A program made the position numbers and the translations under genes. 64,000 nucleotides of DNA. It comes from Bacteroidota bacterium. GTDB taxonomy: Bacteria > Bacteroidota > Bacteroidia > Flavobacteriales_E > Vicingaceae. Under the pieces are notes generated by a model. That model was not told the DNA's origin and made no database searches. It saw nothing but the letters and a program-made list of their open reading frames with translations. This document shows positions 30,631-38,872 of the stretch, piece by piece. Position 1 is the stretch's first letter. Each line of letters begins with the position of its first letter. The DNA lies in assembly GCA_013112545.1 (NCBI GenBank), contig JABFGJ010000001.1, forward strand, positions 603,689 to 667,688, read 5' to 3'.

Positions 30631-31228
30631 TTTTTGCCTTTGTGGTTGAAGAAAAAACCACGGAGTACACTAAGAATACACAGAGCACACAGAGAAAACA
30701 AGGGTTTTTTGAAATACAACTTCGTGAACTTTGAGAAAAACCTTTGTGCCTTTGTGGTTGAAGAAAAAACCACGGAGTACACTAAGAATACACAGAGCAC
30801 ACTAAGAAACAGCAATAATTTATTGAAATACTACTTAGAGCCCTTTGTGAGAAACCTTTGCGCCTTTGCGGTAAAAAGAAAAAACCACGGAGTACACTAA
30901 GAATGCACAGAGCACACTAAGAAAAAGCAAGTGTTTTATAGAAATACAACTTAGAGCCCTTTGTGAGAAACCTTTGCGCCTTTGCGGTAAAAAGAAAAAA
31001 CCACGGAGTACACTAAGAATGCACAGAGCACACTAAGAAAAAGCAAGTATTTATAGAAATACAACTTCGTGAACTTTGAGAAAAACCTATGTGCCTTTGT
31101 GGTAAAAAGAAAAAACCACGGAGTACACTAAGAATACACAGAGGGCACTAAGAAACAGCAAGTATTTATAGAAATACAACTTAGAGCCCTTTGTGAGAAA
31201 CCTTTGCGCCTTTGCGGTAAAAAGAAAG
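30631..31228. repeat. Interspersed repeat array 1, five copies of a 112-116 bp unit
   Basis: Fills the whole lipA-lipB gap. The unit core CCACGGAGTACACTAAGAAT starts at 30658, 30770, 30885, 31001 and 31116. Each core is preceded by CTTTGNGCCTTTGNGGT and an A-rich spacer, so GTGGTT and AACCAC can pair as a small hairpin in the first copies. Between cores is an ACTT(CGTG or AGAG) variable part of about 60 bases that recurs in two flavours. Frames called across this block are repeat artefacts, not genes. Similar CACAGAG/CTTTGTG families occur widely in bacterial genomes. Confidence 0.9.
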
Positions 31229-31231
31229 GGG

Positions 31232-31885
31232 CTATTTAAAGTGCTTCATAAAGCACACTGCAAGTTTCCCCTCAACTTCTAGCATGTTCATCGATTTTCC
31301 TAACTCTTCAGCCAAAGAAGTGACCCCTTTGTCCTTTAAGCCGCAAGGAATAATGTTCTTGTAATAGCTGAGGTCGGTATTGACATTAAATGCAAAACCA
31401 TGCATAGTTATTCCGCGGCTAACCTTTATGCCTATTGCACAAATTTTTCTAGGTTTGTCAGTGTTTGCATCAATCCAAACACCACTTGCATCAGATATCC
31501 TTTCGCCTTTAAGGCCGTATTGTGCTATGCAATCTATAACACATTCCTCTAGTGTTTCAACATATTTTCGGACACCCATTCCAAAGCTTTCTAAATCAAA
31601 TATGGGATAACCAGTAATTTGACCAGGTCCATGATAGGTAATATCACCCCCTCGAGAGGTCTGATAGAAATCAGCATCAGTTTCAGCAACAGGAATTTTA
31701 AAATTTTCAGAATTACCTGATTTACCTAAAGTATAAACAGGGCTGTGCTGTAGTAATATTAAATGGTTGCTTGTTTCTTTTCCTTCTTCCTTTTTTTTCA
31801 ATTGTTGGTCAAACCAATATTGTTGAAAATTAAGTCCTTCTTCGTAAGGTGTTATACCGATATGGAAAATATTAAAACGAGCCAT
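31232..31885 (-). CDS. lipB: Octanoyl-[acyl carrier protein]:protein N-octanoyltransferase
   Basis: 217 residues; transfers octanoate from acyl carrier protein to lipoyl domains, the step before LipA. Seen: RGGDITYHGPGQITGYPIFDL near residues 69-89, CAIGIKVSRGITMHGFAFNVN near residues 149-169 with the conserved Lys, and IIPCGLKDKGVTSL near residues 180-193 with the catalytic Cys. The length is normal. It starts at ATG 31885, close to a predicted -7 box, and ends at the edge of repeat array 1. It is divergent from rnhA. Confidence 0.96.
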   Translation of the reverse strand: MARFNIFHIGITPYEEGLNFQQYWFDQQLKKKEEGKETSNHLILLQHSPVYTLGKSGNSENFKIPVAETDADFYQTSRGGDITYHGPGQITGYPIFDLESFGMGVRKYVETLEECVIDCIAQYGLKGERISDASGVWIDANTDKPRKICAIGIKVSRGITMHGFAFNVNTDLSYYKNIIPCGLKDKGVTSLAEELGKSMNMLEVEGKLAVCFMKHFK

Positions 31886-31901
31886 AGTAATTTATCTATA
31901 A

Positions 31902-31909
31902 CAAAAGTA
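31902..31909 (-). promoter_or_regulatory. Candidate lipB promoter -7 box
   Basis: Minus-strand TACTTTTG matches TAnnTTTG; transcription would begin about 10 bases before the lipB ATG at 31885. No clear -33 element. Confidence 0.45.
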
Positions 31910-31965
31910 ATTAGAAACGCTTTAGCTTTTGAATTCTTATTACATTAGTCCATTATTTGTCTTTT

Positions 31966-32445
31966 ATGTCTTTAATTACAATATATACGGATGGTGCAGC
32001 AAAGGGAAACCCGGGAAATGGAGGTTATGGAGCTGTACTTTTAGCTGGTCATCACAAGAAAGAAATCGCTGAGGGCTTTCGATTGACCACCAATAATCGG
32101 ATGGAATTGTTAAGCGTTATTAAAGCATTAGAGCTCATTAAATCCAAACCATCAACTGTTGAAGTTTATTCTGATTCTAAATATGTTGTTGATGCTGTTG
32201 AGAAAAAGTGGGTTTTTAATTGGGAAAAAAAAGGCTTTGCAAAAAAGAAAAATGTGGATTTATGGAAAAGATTTTTATCCATTTATAGGCAACATCATGT
32301 TACTTTTCATTGGGTGAAAGGACATGCTGGAAATCCAATGAATGAGCGTTGTGATGAGTTGGCTGTAAAAGCAGCCGAACAAGAAAACTTGCCTGCCGAT
32401 GAAGGGTATGAACTTCTTCAACAAAAAGGAGACTTGTTTTCATAA
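31966..32445 (+). CDS. rnhA: Ribonuclease HI
   Basis: 159 residues from ATG 31966 (a TTG at 31957 would add three). It degrades the RNA strand of RNA-DNA hybrids in the cytoplasm. All four catalytic carboxylates are visible: Asp in ITIYTDGAAKGNPG near residue 7, Glu in NNRMELLSVIKAL, Asp in VYSDSKYVVDA, and Asp in NERCDELAVKAA, plus the HWVKGHAGNP loop. The domain is typical bacterial RNase HI with no hybrid-binding domain. The gene sits between the two repeat arrays. Confidence 0.96.
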   Translation: MSLITIYTDGAAKGNPGNGGYGAVLLAGHHKKEIAEGFRLTTNNRMELLSVIKALELIKSKPSTVEVYSDSKYVVDAVEKKWVFNWEKKGFAKKKNVDLWKRFLSIYRQHHVTFHWVKGHAGNPMNERCDELAVKAAEQENLPADEGYELLQQKGDLFS

Positions 32446-32458
32446 TTTTTAAATTAAC

Positions 32459-33012
32459 AACTTAATAGAAAAAACCACGGAGTACACTAAGAATGCACAA
32501 AGAACACAGAGAAAACAAGGATTTATTGAAATATATATTAGGGCCCTTTGTGGGAAACCTTTGTGCCTTTGCGGTAAAAAGAAAAACCACAGAGTACACT
32601 AAGAATGCACAGAGCACACTAAGAAAAAGCAATTATTTGTAGGAATACAACTTCGTGAATTTTGTGAAAACTTTTGCGCCTTTGCGGTAAAAAGAAAAAA
32701 CCACTGAGTACACTAAGAATACACTAAGAAAAAGCAATTATTTGTAGGAATACAACTTCGTGAACTTTGTGAAAACTTTTGCGCCTTTGTGGTAAAAAAA
32801 TAACCACAGAGTACACTAAGAATACACAGAGCACACAGAGAAAAAATATATCTTAGAGTCCTTTATGAGAAGCCTTTGCGCCTTTGCGGTAAAAAGAAAA
32901 AACCACTGAGTACACTAAGAATACACTAAGAAAAAGCAATTATTTGTAGGAATACAACTTCGTGAACTTTGTGAAAAGACTTTGCGACTTTGTGGTAAAA
33001 AAAAACCACAGA
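32459..33012. repeat. Interspersed repeat array 2, five copies plus a partial one
   Basis: Fills the gap between rnhA and the M1 peptidase gene. The same unit as array 1, in the same orientation, with cores starting at 32475, 32587, 32701, 32804 and 32903 and a fragment ending at about 33012. Core variants are CCACGGAG, CCACAGAG and CCACTGAG, so this array is more diverged than array 1. Spacing is 99-114 bp. No gene is present. Confidence 0.88.
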
Positions 33013-33023
33013 TAATTAAATAG

Positions 33024-35675
33024 TTAGTTTTTACTCAACATAGCATTAATAGTTCTTAGCACATTTTTTTCAGTTTCTTTTTCTTTCATGCGATTCAACG
33101 AAGAGTTTATTTCGAGTAAAAGATTGGAACTAGTTTTTTCTTCTGCTTTTAATTTAGCCAACTTCTCAGCATCACTCTCAAGGCTAATTTGTTTTTGCAA
33201 TAAACTATTCAACTCACTGTATTTATTTTTTAAAGAACCCAAAGAACTGACTGCACTTAATCTATTCCACCAAAGTTTATCTTCAAGTCCAATTTTTTCT
33301 ATAATCGATAAGTTTTCAGGTAAAATGTTCATTTCTTGTTTTTGCAAGAAATCGCCATAAGCAACTATAAAAGAATACTTTGAATATGAATCGAGTTGAA
33401 AAGCATTTTTTTGAAAAAACGTTTCGAATTTAACATTTCCATCTTCTGCAAACAGGTTAGCTAAAGACAACACTATGTCTGTATTGTCTTCATCAATTAA
33501 AGTTTCGGCTGCGCTTATTCCAGCTTTTTCATCAAGAGAATAAATACTTTCTAGGGCTGCTGAAACAACAACATAAGAAGAGTCCGACATTCCCTTTTGT
33601 AAGGAATTAGCATCAACTTGCAAGTCAAAGTTTTCAGCAATCGCAAAATAAGCTGCTGCTCTTACCTCAGAGTTTTCATCTTCCGTAAGTTCAAGGGTTT
33701 TCTTGAGGGTGCTTTTCGGCCTAATTGCAGCAAGTTTTGACGATACATTAAGGGCTATTCTTCTAATGTTCCAAAACGGATCAGAGAGGGCATTTTCAAT
33801 TACATCTAAATAGATAGAATCACTTTTGTTGTTGACCAACTCCAAAGCTCCATATCGGTCTAAATAGTTTTCACCATAGAAAAATAAATCACAAGCCTCT
33901 TCTATGCTAATGTCTTGGTCTATCGTTGCAAGTAAGTCGTTATTAGCATCTATTTTAACAAACAATGGTTGCTCATTTAGTGGGATTTCAAACTCTTGAT
34001 TTCGCTTCGTAATGTGAATTGGAATGATTTGTTTTTTCCCAGACTTCTCAAGTAGTTCAATGTTTGTAAAAAGCTCAAACACAAAAGGAACATCTTCGCC
34101 TTCTTGGTTTTGTTGTATAGATACTAGAAGGGTTTTAGTAGAGTCAACAAAATTTTGCGTTACCTTAATTTCTGGATGTCCGGCACTTAAAAACCACTGA
34201 TTAAAAAACCAATTTAGATCTTCTCCAGTAAGCTCTTCAAAAGCCAATCGAAGTTGATGAATCTCTACAGACTTATATTTATTTTGTTTTAAATAAAGGT
34301 TAAGGCCTTCAAAAAAAGCTTGATCACCCAGATACTTTCTCAACATGTGCAAAACACGGCCGCCTTTCTGATAAGAATGCGCATCAAACATATCTTCTCT
34401 GCTCGAATAATGAAATCGGATCAACTTTTCCCTTTTTATTCTAGCATCTTGTAAATAAGCCTTAAAGTCATTATATAAGCCATAATCTGCATAGTCGGCA
34501 CCATATTTATGTTCATTCCACAGAAATTCGCCATAAGTTGCAAAAGATTCATTTAGAGGTAGGTTAGACCAAGATTCGCAAGTAACTAAGTCACCAAACC
34601 AGTGATGAAATAATTCATGTGCAACTATATCTTCTTCTGCATTGTCAATCAAATAGCGATGGTCGCCTTGCATAAATTCGCCATAAATAACTGCCGAAGT
34701 GTTTTCCATTGCTCCAGAAACATAATCGCGAACAACAACTTGGTCAAATTTATCCCAAGGGTAATCGTAATTCAATTTTTGAGAAAAGAATTCGATCATT
34801 TCAACCGTATTCGGAAATATTTCTCTAGCATAGGCCTCGTATTTCGGTTCAACATAATAGTTTACTTCTTTATCTCTCCATGTGTCTTTTACTATGGCAT
34901 ATTCGCCAATTGCCATCATAAATAAATAGGGTGCATGCGGCTTATCTTGTTTCCAGTAATCTGTTCTGGTGCCATTAGGATTTTCAGTTTGAAACATCAA
35001 CACCCCATTCGAAAGTGTTTTATAAATAGAATCGACAGTAATATAAATTTCTTGAGTGCATCTTTCGTTGGGTGAGTCTATTGTAGGAAACCAGCATGAA
35101 CTAGCCTGCGTTTCGCCTTGAGTCCAGATTTGTTTGGGTTTGTCTTTTTGGCTTCCATCAGGATTAATAAAATACAAGCCTTTATCGCTTGTTATTGCTT
35201 TGCTTCCGCCTTCTTCAAGTTTATTTGGCATAGCAATGTATTTAATAAATACCGATAAGCTATCAGATTTCGAATACGTTTTGCCGAGTTCTATGTTAAT
35301 TTTTAAGGAATCATAGGTGTATAACAAAGGGCTTTTTATTCCCAAATCATCTAAAAGGGCAACTTCTATAATTTGAAAACCCTTGGCGTCTAACACTAAT
35401 TTCGATTGGTCATAATAGTATGGTTTGCACAAAATGGAAGCTTTTCCATAAAGGTAAGTGCTATCCCAATCAAAAGAAACTTCCAACTTAGTGTGTATGA
35501 TATCAAAGTCTCTTTTTTCAGAAGCGCGATATATATTTAAATCAGAATTGGCTTTAATTACGATTGTATCTAAATCGATAAAATCGGTTAACTCAGTAAG
35601 CTTTGAACTATTTTTACATCCATTTATGAATAAAAAAGCGAGGATAATTAAGCTTGCAAATAGGTGATTCTTCAT
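33024..35675 (-). CDS. M1-family zinc aminopeptidase, lipoprotein
   Basis: About 883 residues from ATG 35675. Longer frames exist, but this start directly precedes a lipoprotein signal (MKNHLFASLIILAFLFINGC), so the mature protein is lipid-anchored in the periplasm or outer membrane. Seen: an N-terminal beta domain, GAMEN near residue 320, zinc motif HELFHHWFGDLVT near residue 350 with the third ligand Glu in LPLNESFATYGE, and a C-terminal HEAT-like helical region with long coiled segments at the end (LAKLKAEEKTSSNLLLEINS). It trims N-terminal residues from peptides. It is divergent from the biotin-carrier gene. The size is normal for Bacteroidota M1 enzymes. Confidence 0.93.
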   Translation of the reverse strand: MKNHLFASLIILAFLFINGCKNSSKLTELTDFIDLDTIVIKANSDLNIYRASEKRDFDIIHTKLEVSFDWDSTYLYGKASILCKPYYYDQSKLVLDAKGFQIIEVALLDDLGIKSPLLYTYDSLKINIELGKTYSKSDSLSVFIKYIAMPNKLEEGGSKAITSDKGLYFINPDGSQKDKPKQIWTQGETQASSCWFPTIDSPNERCTQEIYITVDSIYKTLSNGVLMFQTENPNGTRTDYWKQDKPHAPYLFMMAIGEYAIVKDTWRDKEVNYYVEPKYEAYAREIFPNTVEMIEFFSQKLNYDYPWDKFDQVVVRDYVSGAMENTSAVIYGEFMQGDHRYLIDNAEEDIVAHELFHHWFGDLVTCESWSNLPLNESFATYGEFLWNEHKYGADYADYGLYNDFKAYLQDARIKREKLIRFHYSSREDMFDAHSYQKGGRVLHMLRKYLGDQAFFEGLNLYLKQNKYKSVEIHQLRLAFEELTGEDLNWFFNQWFLSAGHPEIKVTQNFVDSTKTLLVSIQQNQEGEDVPFVFELFTNIELLEKSGKKQIIPIHITKRNQEFEIPLNEQPLFVKIDANNDLLATIDQDISIEEACDLFFYGENYLDRYGALELVNNKSDSIYLDVIENALSDPFWNIRRIALNVSSKLAAIRPKSTLKKTLELTEDENSEVRAAAYFAIAENFDLQVDANSLQKGMSDSSYVVVSAALESIYSLDEKAGISAAETLIDEDNTDIVLSLANLFAEDGNVKFETFFQKNAFQLDSYSKYSFIVAYGDFLQKQEMNILPENLSIIEKIGLEDKLWWNRLSAVSSLGSLKNKYSELNSLLQKQISLESDAEKLAKLKAEEKTSSNLLLEINSSLNRMKEKETEKNVLRTINAMLSKN

Positions 35676-35755
35676 ACCAAAGTTTAAGGGCTCAAACGTC
35701 GGACAAAATCTCAATAATAACAAATCATGATTTTTAAAACTTAAAGGATAAGATG

Positions 35756-35763
35756 TATATTTG
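35756..35763 (+). promoter_or_regulatory. -7 box placing the transcript start at the GTG start codon
   Basis: TATATTTG matches TAnnTTTG. The usual distance from this box to the start of transcription (about six bases) lands at about 35770, which is the GTG of the biotin-carrier gene, suggesting a leaderless mRNA. Confidence 0.45.
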
Positions 35764-35769
35764 CCCACT

Positions 35770-36282
35770 GTGAGTGAACTAAAAGTAGAATTAAAAGACG
35801 GAAAGTCATTTCAAGTCGAATTGATAAACGACGGACTTGCTATTCTCAATGGGAATACAATAAATTACGATGCAATTAAAATTGCGGACGGACAATTCCA
35901 TGTCATTAAAAACCACAAATCATTTAATGTTGAGTTGATAAATGCTGATTATACAGCAAAAACATTTAGTATTCGAGTAAATGATAAAATTGTTGACTTA
36001 AAAGTGGAAGATCGCTTTGATTTATTGCTTCACCAATTGGGGATGGATAATTTAGGAAAAGCAGGAGTGAGTGAACTAAAAGCACCCATGCCTGGTTTAG
36101 TATTAAACATACCAGTTAAAGTTGGACAAGAAGTTAAGGCAGGAGAACCTTTAGCTGTTTTGGAAGCTATGAAAATGGAAAATGTATTAAAATCGCCAGC
36201 CGATTTGGTTGTAAAATCTATCAATGTAAAACAAGGTGAAGCGGTTGAGAAGAATCAAATATTAATCGAGTTCGAAAATTAA
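35770..36282 (+). CDS. Biotin carboxyl carrier-like protein
   Basis: 170 residues. The C-terminal 80 residues form a biotinyl/lipoyl domain with APMPGLVLNIPVKVGQEVKAG and the biotinylation site EAMKMEN, Lys near residue 134. The N-terminal half (VSELKVELKDGKSFQVELIN) is the beta-rich extension typical of Bacteroidota acyl-CoA carboxylase biotin-carrier subunits, probably for propionyl- or acetyl-CoA carboxylase. The carboxylase and carboxyltransferase subunits are not in the window. GTG 35770 is chosen over TTG 35761 because the TTG lies within the -7 box. A lipoprotein gene follows 11 bases downstream. Confidence 0.85.
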   Translation: MSELKVELKDGKSFQVELINDGLAILNGNTINYDAIKIADGQFHVIKNHKSFNVELINADYTAKTFSIRVNDKIVDLKVEDRFDLLLHQLGMDNLGKAGVSELKAPMPGLVLNIPVKVGQEVKAGEPLAVLEAMKMENVLKSPADLVVKSINVKQGEAVEKNQILIEFEN

Positions 36283-36293
36283 AAACAACAATA

Positions 36294-36818
36294 ATGAAAA
36301 AGCAAATATTAGTAGTTGCCCTAATTACATCAGCCTCTTATTTAATGACCTCTTGTGGAGCTCCAGAAGCAAAACAAGAAGAAGCAGTTCAAACAGAAGA
36401 AACGCATGACCACGATCACGCAGATCATGACCACGATGCGATGATGGAAGAAGCTGCTGACGCAGAATTATTACCAGTAGCAGAAGGAGCAAAAGTGTTT
36501 TTTGCCAATTTAAAAGATGGGCAAACAGTAAAATCTCCAGTAAAAATTGTTTTTGGAGTAGAAGGGATGACAGTAAAACCAGCAGGTGAATTAACTGAAG
36601 GAACTGGTCATCATCACATTATTATAGATGGAGCATTTTTGGCAAGAGGAGAAGCAGTTCCTGCTGACTCTTTAAACATTCACTATGGTGGAGGACAAAC
36701 TGAAGCTGAAATTGAATTATCCCCTGGAAAACATACCTTAACCATGCAATTTGCCGATGGTTTACACCAAAGTTATGGAGAGCAAATGAGCGCTACCATT
36801 ACGGTAAACGTGGAATAA
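36294..36818 (+). CDS. DUF4399 lipoprotein with His/Asp-rich segment
   Basis: 174 residues. It has a lipoprotein signal (LITSASYLMTSCG), then a His/Asp/Glu-rich stretch (THDHDHADHDHDAMMEE, about residues 38-54) likely to bind metal, then a DUF4399 domain with VFFANLKDGQTVKSPVKIVFGVEGM, GHHHIIIDG and GKHTLTMQFADGLHQSY. The family is of unknown function and periplasmic or outer-membrane in location. It follows the biotin-carrier gene by 11 bases and may be co-transcribed, ending at a strong stem-loop shared with the convergent oxygenase gene. Confidence 0.82.
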   Translation: MKKQILVVALITSASYLMTSCGAPEAKQEEAVQTEETHDHDHADHDHDAMMEEAADAELLPVAEGAKVFFANLKDGQTVKSPVKIVFGVEGMTVKPAGELTEGTGHHHIIIDGAFLARGEAVPADSLNIHYGGGQTEAEIELSPGKHTLTMQFADGLHQSYGEQMSATITVNVE

Positions 36819-36835
36819 ATAAAAAAAATTTTTTT

Positions 36836-36865
36836 AAAAGGCGATTCGAGAGAGTCGCCTTTTTT
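36836..36865. terminator. Bidirectional intrinsic terminator
   Basis: AAAAGGCGA and TCGCCTTTT form a perfect 9-bp stem around a 10-base loop, with T-runs on both strands. It lies between convergent genes ending at 36818 and 36868 and can serve both. Confidence 0.85.
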
Positions 36866-36867
36866 GT

Positions 36868-37548
36868 TTACAAAAACGTAGTCCCTTTATATTGGTCCAA
36901 CATCCAACCGGTAATGCTGTACCTGCTTTTATTAGCTAAAGCTACTTCGTGCTCCAATAATTCAGAACGAAAAATCACCAGCCGGCCCAAGATGGGGTCA
37001 ACAGAAATTGTTTTCTCGGATTCATTTTCTTTTAAGTAAAGCAATAATTCTCCTCCATCGCCTTTTTGCCAATTGGGATTGAGGTAAAATACAAAGCTCA
37101 GTTTTCTATGATCCGAAAGCTTTAATAAATCCAAGTGCCTTTTATAGAAAGTTCCTGCTGGATAATGTGCAAAATGACATTCAAAGTCTTTTAAACTCAA
37201 AAAGAGCGTCCGATTAAAAAAGCGCATCATGGCTTGAATTTGAGACATGTAAACTTGGTTGGCTTCTGATAGATTACTTTCATCTAACCATTTTATTTCA
37301 TCCCCTCGTATGCTTTTGTCAATTTGATATTGATTGGAAGTACCGATTCCAGCATTTTTAAAATTTCCTTGTTCCTTGTTTTCTTTTAGAACATCCAAAC
37401 AAGCCAAAGATTCTTGATCTGAGAGAAAACTATCGATAATTGCAAAAGAGTTGATGGCCAAACTATCTGCCACAGCATCTAATTTATTAAAAGCTTCATT
37501 ATTATCAGCAATGGATTCTATCGCTTCAAAGTCAAATTTTGCTTTCAT
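36868..37548 (-). CDS. 2-oxoglutarate/Fe(II)-dependent oxygenase (prolyl 4-hydroxylase-like)
   Basis: 226 residues. The iron triad is visible: HLD (His and Asp) in GTFYKRHLDLLK near residue 136 and His in RSELLEHEVALA near residue 198, with the 2-oxoglutarate-binding Arg in KSRYSITGW about ten residues later. The fold segment LSFVFYLNPNWQKGDGGELLLY is typical of the P4Hc family. Such proteins hydroxylate proline or other residues, in bacteria sometimes on EF-Tu or uS12; the target here is unknown. It ends at the shared terminator. No obvious -7 box upstream. Confidence 0.87.
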   Translation of the reverse strand: MKAKFDFEAIESIADNNEAFNKLDAVADSLAINSFAIIDSFLSDQESLACLDVLKENKEQGNFKNAGIGTSNQYQIDKSIRGDEIKWLDESNLSEANQVYMSQIQAMMRFFNRTLFLSLKDFECHFAHYPAGTFYKRHLDLLKLSDHRKLSFVFYLNPNWQKGDGGELLLYLKENESEKTISVDPILGRLVIFRSELLEHEVALANKSRYSITGWMLDQYKGTTFL

Positions 37549-37876
37549 GTTGAGACATAAATTTTAAGTAATCATTAAAATTAAAATAGAAATGCTGAGG
37601 TTTTTCTGCGGCTAAATTATGTGAATTAAGTTTAGCAAGCAGTGCGGTTTAAATTTATCTAAAATCGTTTTCTCCCTAGGTATTTAATCGTCAAACTTCC
37701 TGGCGGAGGTCAGGCAGAGTGTTCATTTTTTGCCAACCTGTGCCGCTTTTCGCGGTATCGGCAAATCAGCTTGCCCGCTGTGGAGGGAATACTTAGTTAT
37801 TGGCAATAGTTATTCTTTTAATATTTTCTCAAATTCTGTAAGTTTTGAGTTTAATAATTAATCAAACCGATAAAAA
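37549..37876. other. Intergenic region with a dispersed repeat
   Basis: 328 bases without a credible gene. From 37732 to 37815 it holds a repeat (GTGCCGCTTTTCGCGGTA, then GAATACTTAGTTATTGG) found again at 59304-59363. At 37862 the motif TCAAACCGATA, shared with the borders of the neighbouring small genes, precedes the antitoxin stop. Confidence 0.6.
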
Positions 37877-38164
37877 TTATGTAGCAGGCATAGAATTAAT
37901 ATGAAGCTGACCACCAACGGCTTTTAAAACTTTGAAAATAGTTTCAAATTGTGGTTTTGAATCTGGATTAAGAGCCTTATATAAACTAGGCCTACTAAGT
38001 CCTGTTTCTTCTGCAATTTTAGTCATTCCAATGGCTTTCGCTATATGACCAATTGCAGCAATTACATCAGATGAGTCTCCATCTTCTAAAACTGTATTTA
38101 GATATTCAGCTACCATTTCATTATCATCAAGATAATCTGCGATGTCAAATTTTGTAGTTTTCAT
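37877..38164 (-). CDS. Antitoxin, HigA-like (HI1420 family)
   Basis: 95-residue helix-turn-helix protein of the addiction-module antidote family. Seen: FDIADYLDDNEMVAEYLN at the start, then AIGMTKIAEETGLSRPSLYKALNP as the DNA-binding helices, then FETIFKVLKAVGGQLHI. It neutralises the toxin encoded two bases upstream and most likely represses the pair through the palindrome at 38473-38488. The order is toxin then antitoxin, as in higBA. The specific family is clear from residue pattern and partner. Confidence 0.9.
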   Translation of the reverse strand: MKTTKFDIADYLDDNEMVAEYLNTVLEDGDSSDVIAAIGHIAKAIGMTKIAEETGLSRPSLYKALNPDSKPQFETIFKVLKAVGGQLHINSMPAT

Positions 38165-38166
38165 AT

Positions 38167-38469
38167 TTAGCCTTTTTTGTATTTAGTCCACAGTAATTTA
38201 GCTTTTTCAATATCTGCTTGTTGTGTGGCCTTGTCGCCACCATAAAGCAGAATTGTCACGATTCCCCCATGTTCTTTTAAATACACTCTGTAACCTTTTC
38301 CTTCCGGAATTCTTAGTTCTGTTAGTCCATCACCAATTGGCTTGCAGTCTCCAAAGTTTCCTTTTTCTTCTATCCGTTGAATTCTAAATAAGATTTTAGC
38401 TTTTGCCCGTCTGTCTTTTAGCTTGCGAAGCCATTTATCAAATTCAGAAGTTTTTTCAATTAAGTACAT
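38167..38469 (-). CDS. RelE/ParE-superfamily toxin, HigB-like (HI1419 family)
   Basis: 100 residues from ATG 38469; an in-frame TTG two codons upstream is less likely because the operator lies there. Seen: FDKWLRKLKDRRAKAKILFRIQRIEEKGNFGD, then GLTELRIPEGKGYRVYL and VTILLYGGDKATQQADIEKAKLLW, the conserved pattern of this short toxin family, which has the fold of ribosome-dependent mRNA interferases. It inhibits growth unless bound by the antitoxin. The promoter and operator lie directly upstream. Confidence 0.9.
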   Translation of the reverse strand: MYLIEKTSEFDKWLRKLKDRRAKAKILFRIQRIEEKGNFGDCKPIGDGLTELRIPEGKGYRVYLKEHGGIVTILLYGGDKATQQADIEKAKLLWTKYKKG

Positions 38470-38472
38470 AAA

Positions 38473-38500
38473 CAAGTGTATTCACTTGGATACAAAGTTA
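38473..38500 (-). promoter_or_regulatory. Toxin-antitoxin promoter with operator palindrome
   Basis: The palindrome CAAGTGTATTCACTTG (38473-38488) has perfect 6-bp arms. It sits between a minus-strand -7 box TAACTTTG (38493-38500) and the toxin ATG at 38469, covering the predicted transcript start. This is the expected site for autoregulation by the HTH antitoxin. Confidence 0.6.
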
Positions 38501-38872
38501 AGAAATGATTTTGAGTTTTGTACTCAGTCAAACCGATAGAGCGAAGTTGAGAAGAAGCAAATCCCCAGAGTTGGAATTTCAGTATTGTAGTCCGACAGTT
38601 AAGTGTGTTTGAGTTTTGTACATGCCAAATTGGAAAGCAGAGTTTGGCTGATTTTGTCTGCTCAAAATCTACCTTGTTGAAGTTGGCGAAGTCCACAGCT
38701 ATAGTGCGCAGTCCAACTGTTACAAATAGAGTAGGAGTTGCAATTTTGCAGAAATGAAATATCAGTTTTTAAGTCAAAACGATAAGGCACGTATGACGCT
38801 TGTAGATTGCCAAATTGAAAAGCTAAAATTGGCTGACTTTATTTGATTAAAATCTAATGCTACCAATATTTT
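38501..38872. repeat. Intergenic region with diverged direct repeats between cassette-like genes
   Basis: No gene. Two related blocks: 38526-38680 begins with TCAAACCGATA and ends with a TGCCAAATTGGAAAGC part, and 38774-38864 begins with TCAAAACGATA and ends with TGCCAAATTGAAAAGC. The second parts (38623-38680 and 38808-38864) align at roughly three quarters identity by eye. They separate the toxin-antitoxin unit from the lipoprotein gene. Confidence 0.6.

Noticed and set aside
30377..30900. Open frames across repeat array 1 on both strands
   Set aside because: They read through the interspersed repeats, share residues only because of the repeats and have no domain or start signal.
30631..33012. 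CRISPR array reading of the repeat blocks
   Set aside because: Units are about 100-116 bp apart with related rather than unique sequence between cores, and no cas genes are near.
35676..35768. N-terminal extension of the M1 peptidase
   Set aside because: It would bury the lipoprotein signal peptide and overlap the divergent promoter and the start of the biotin-carrier gene.
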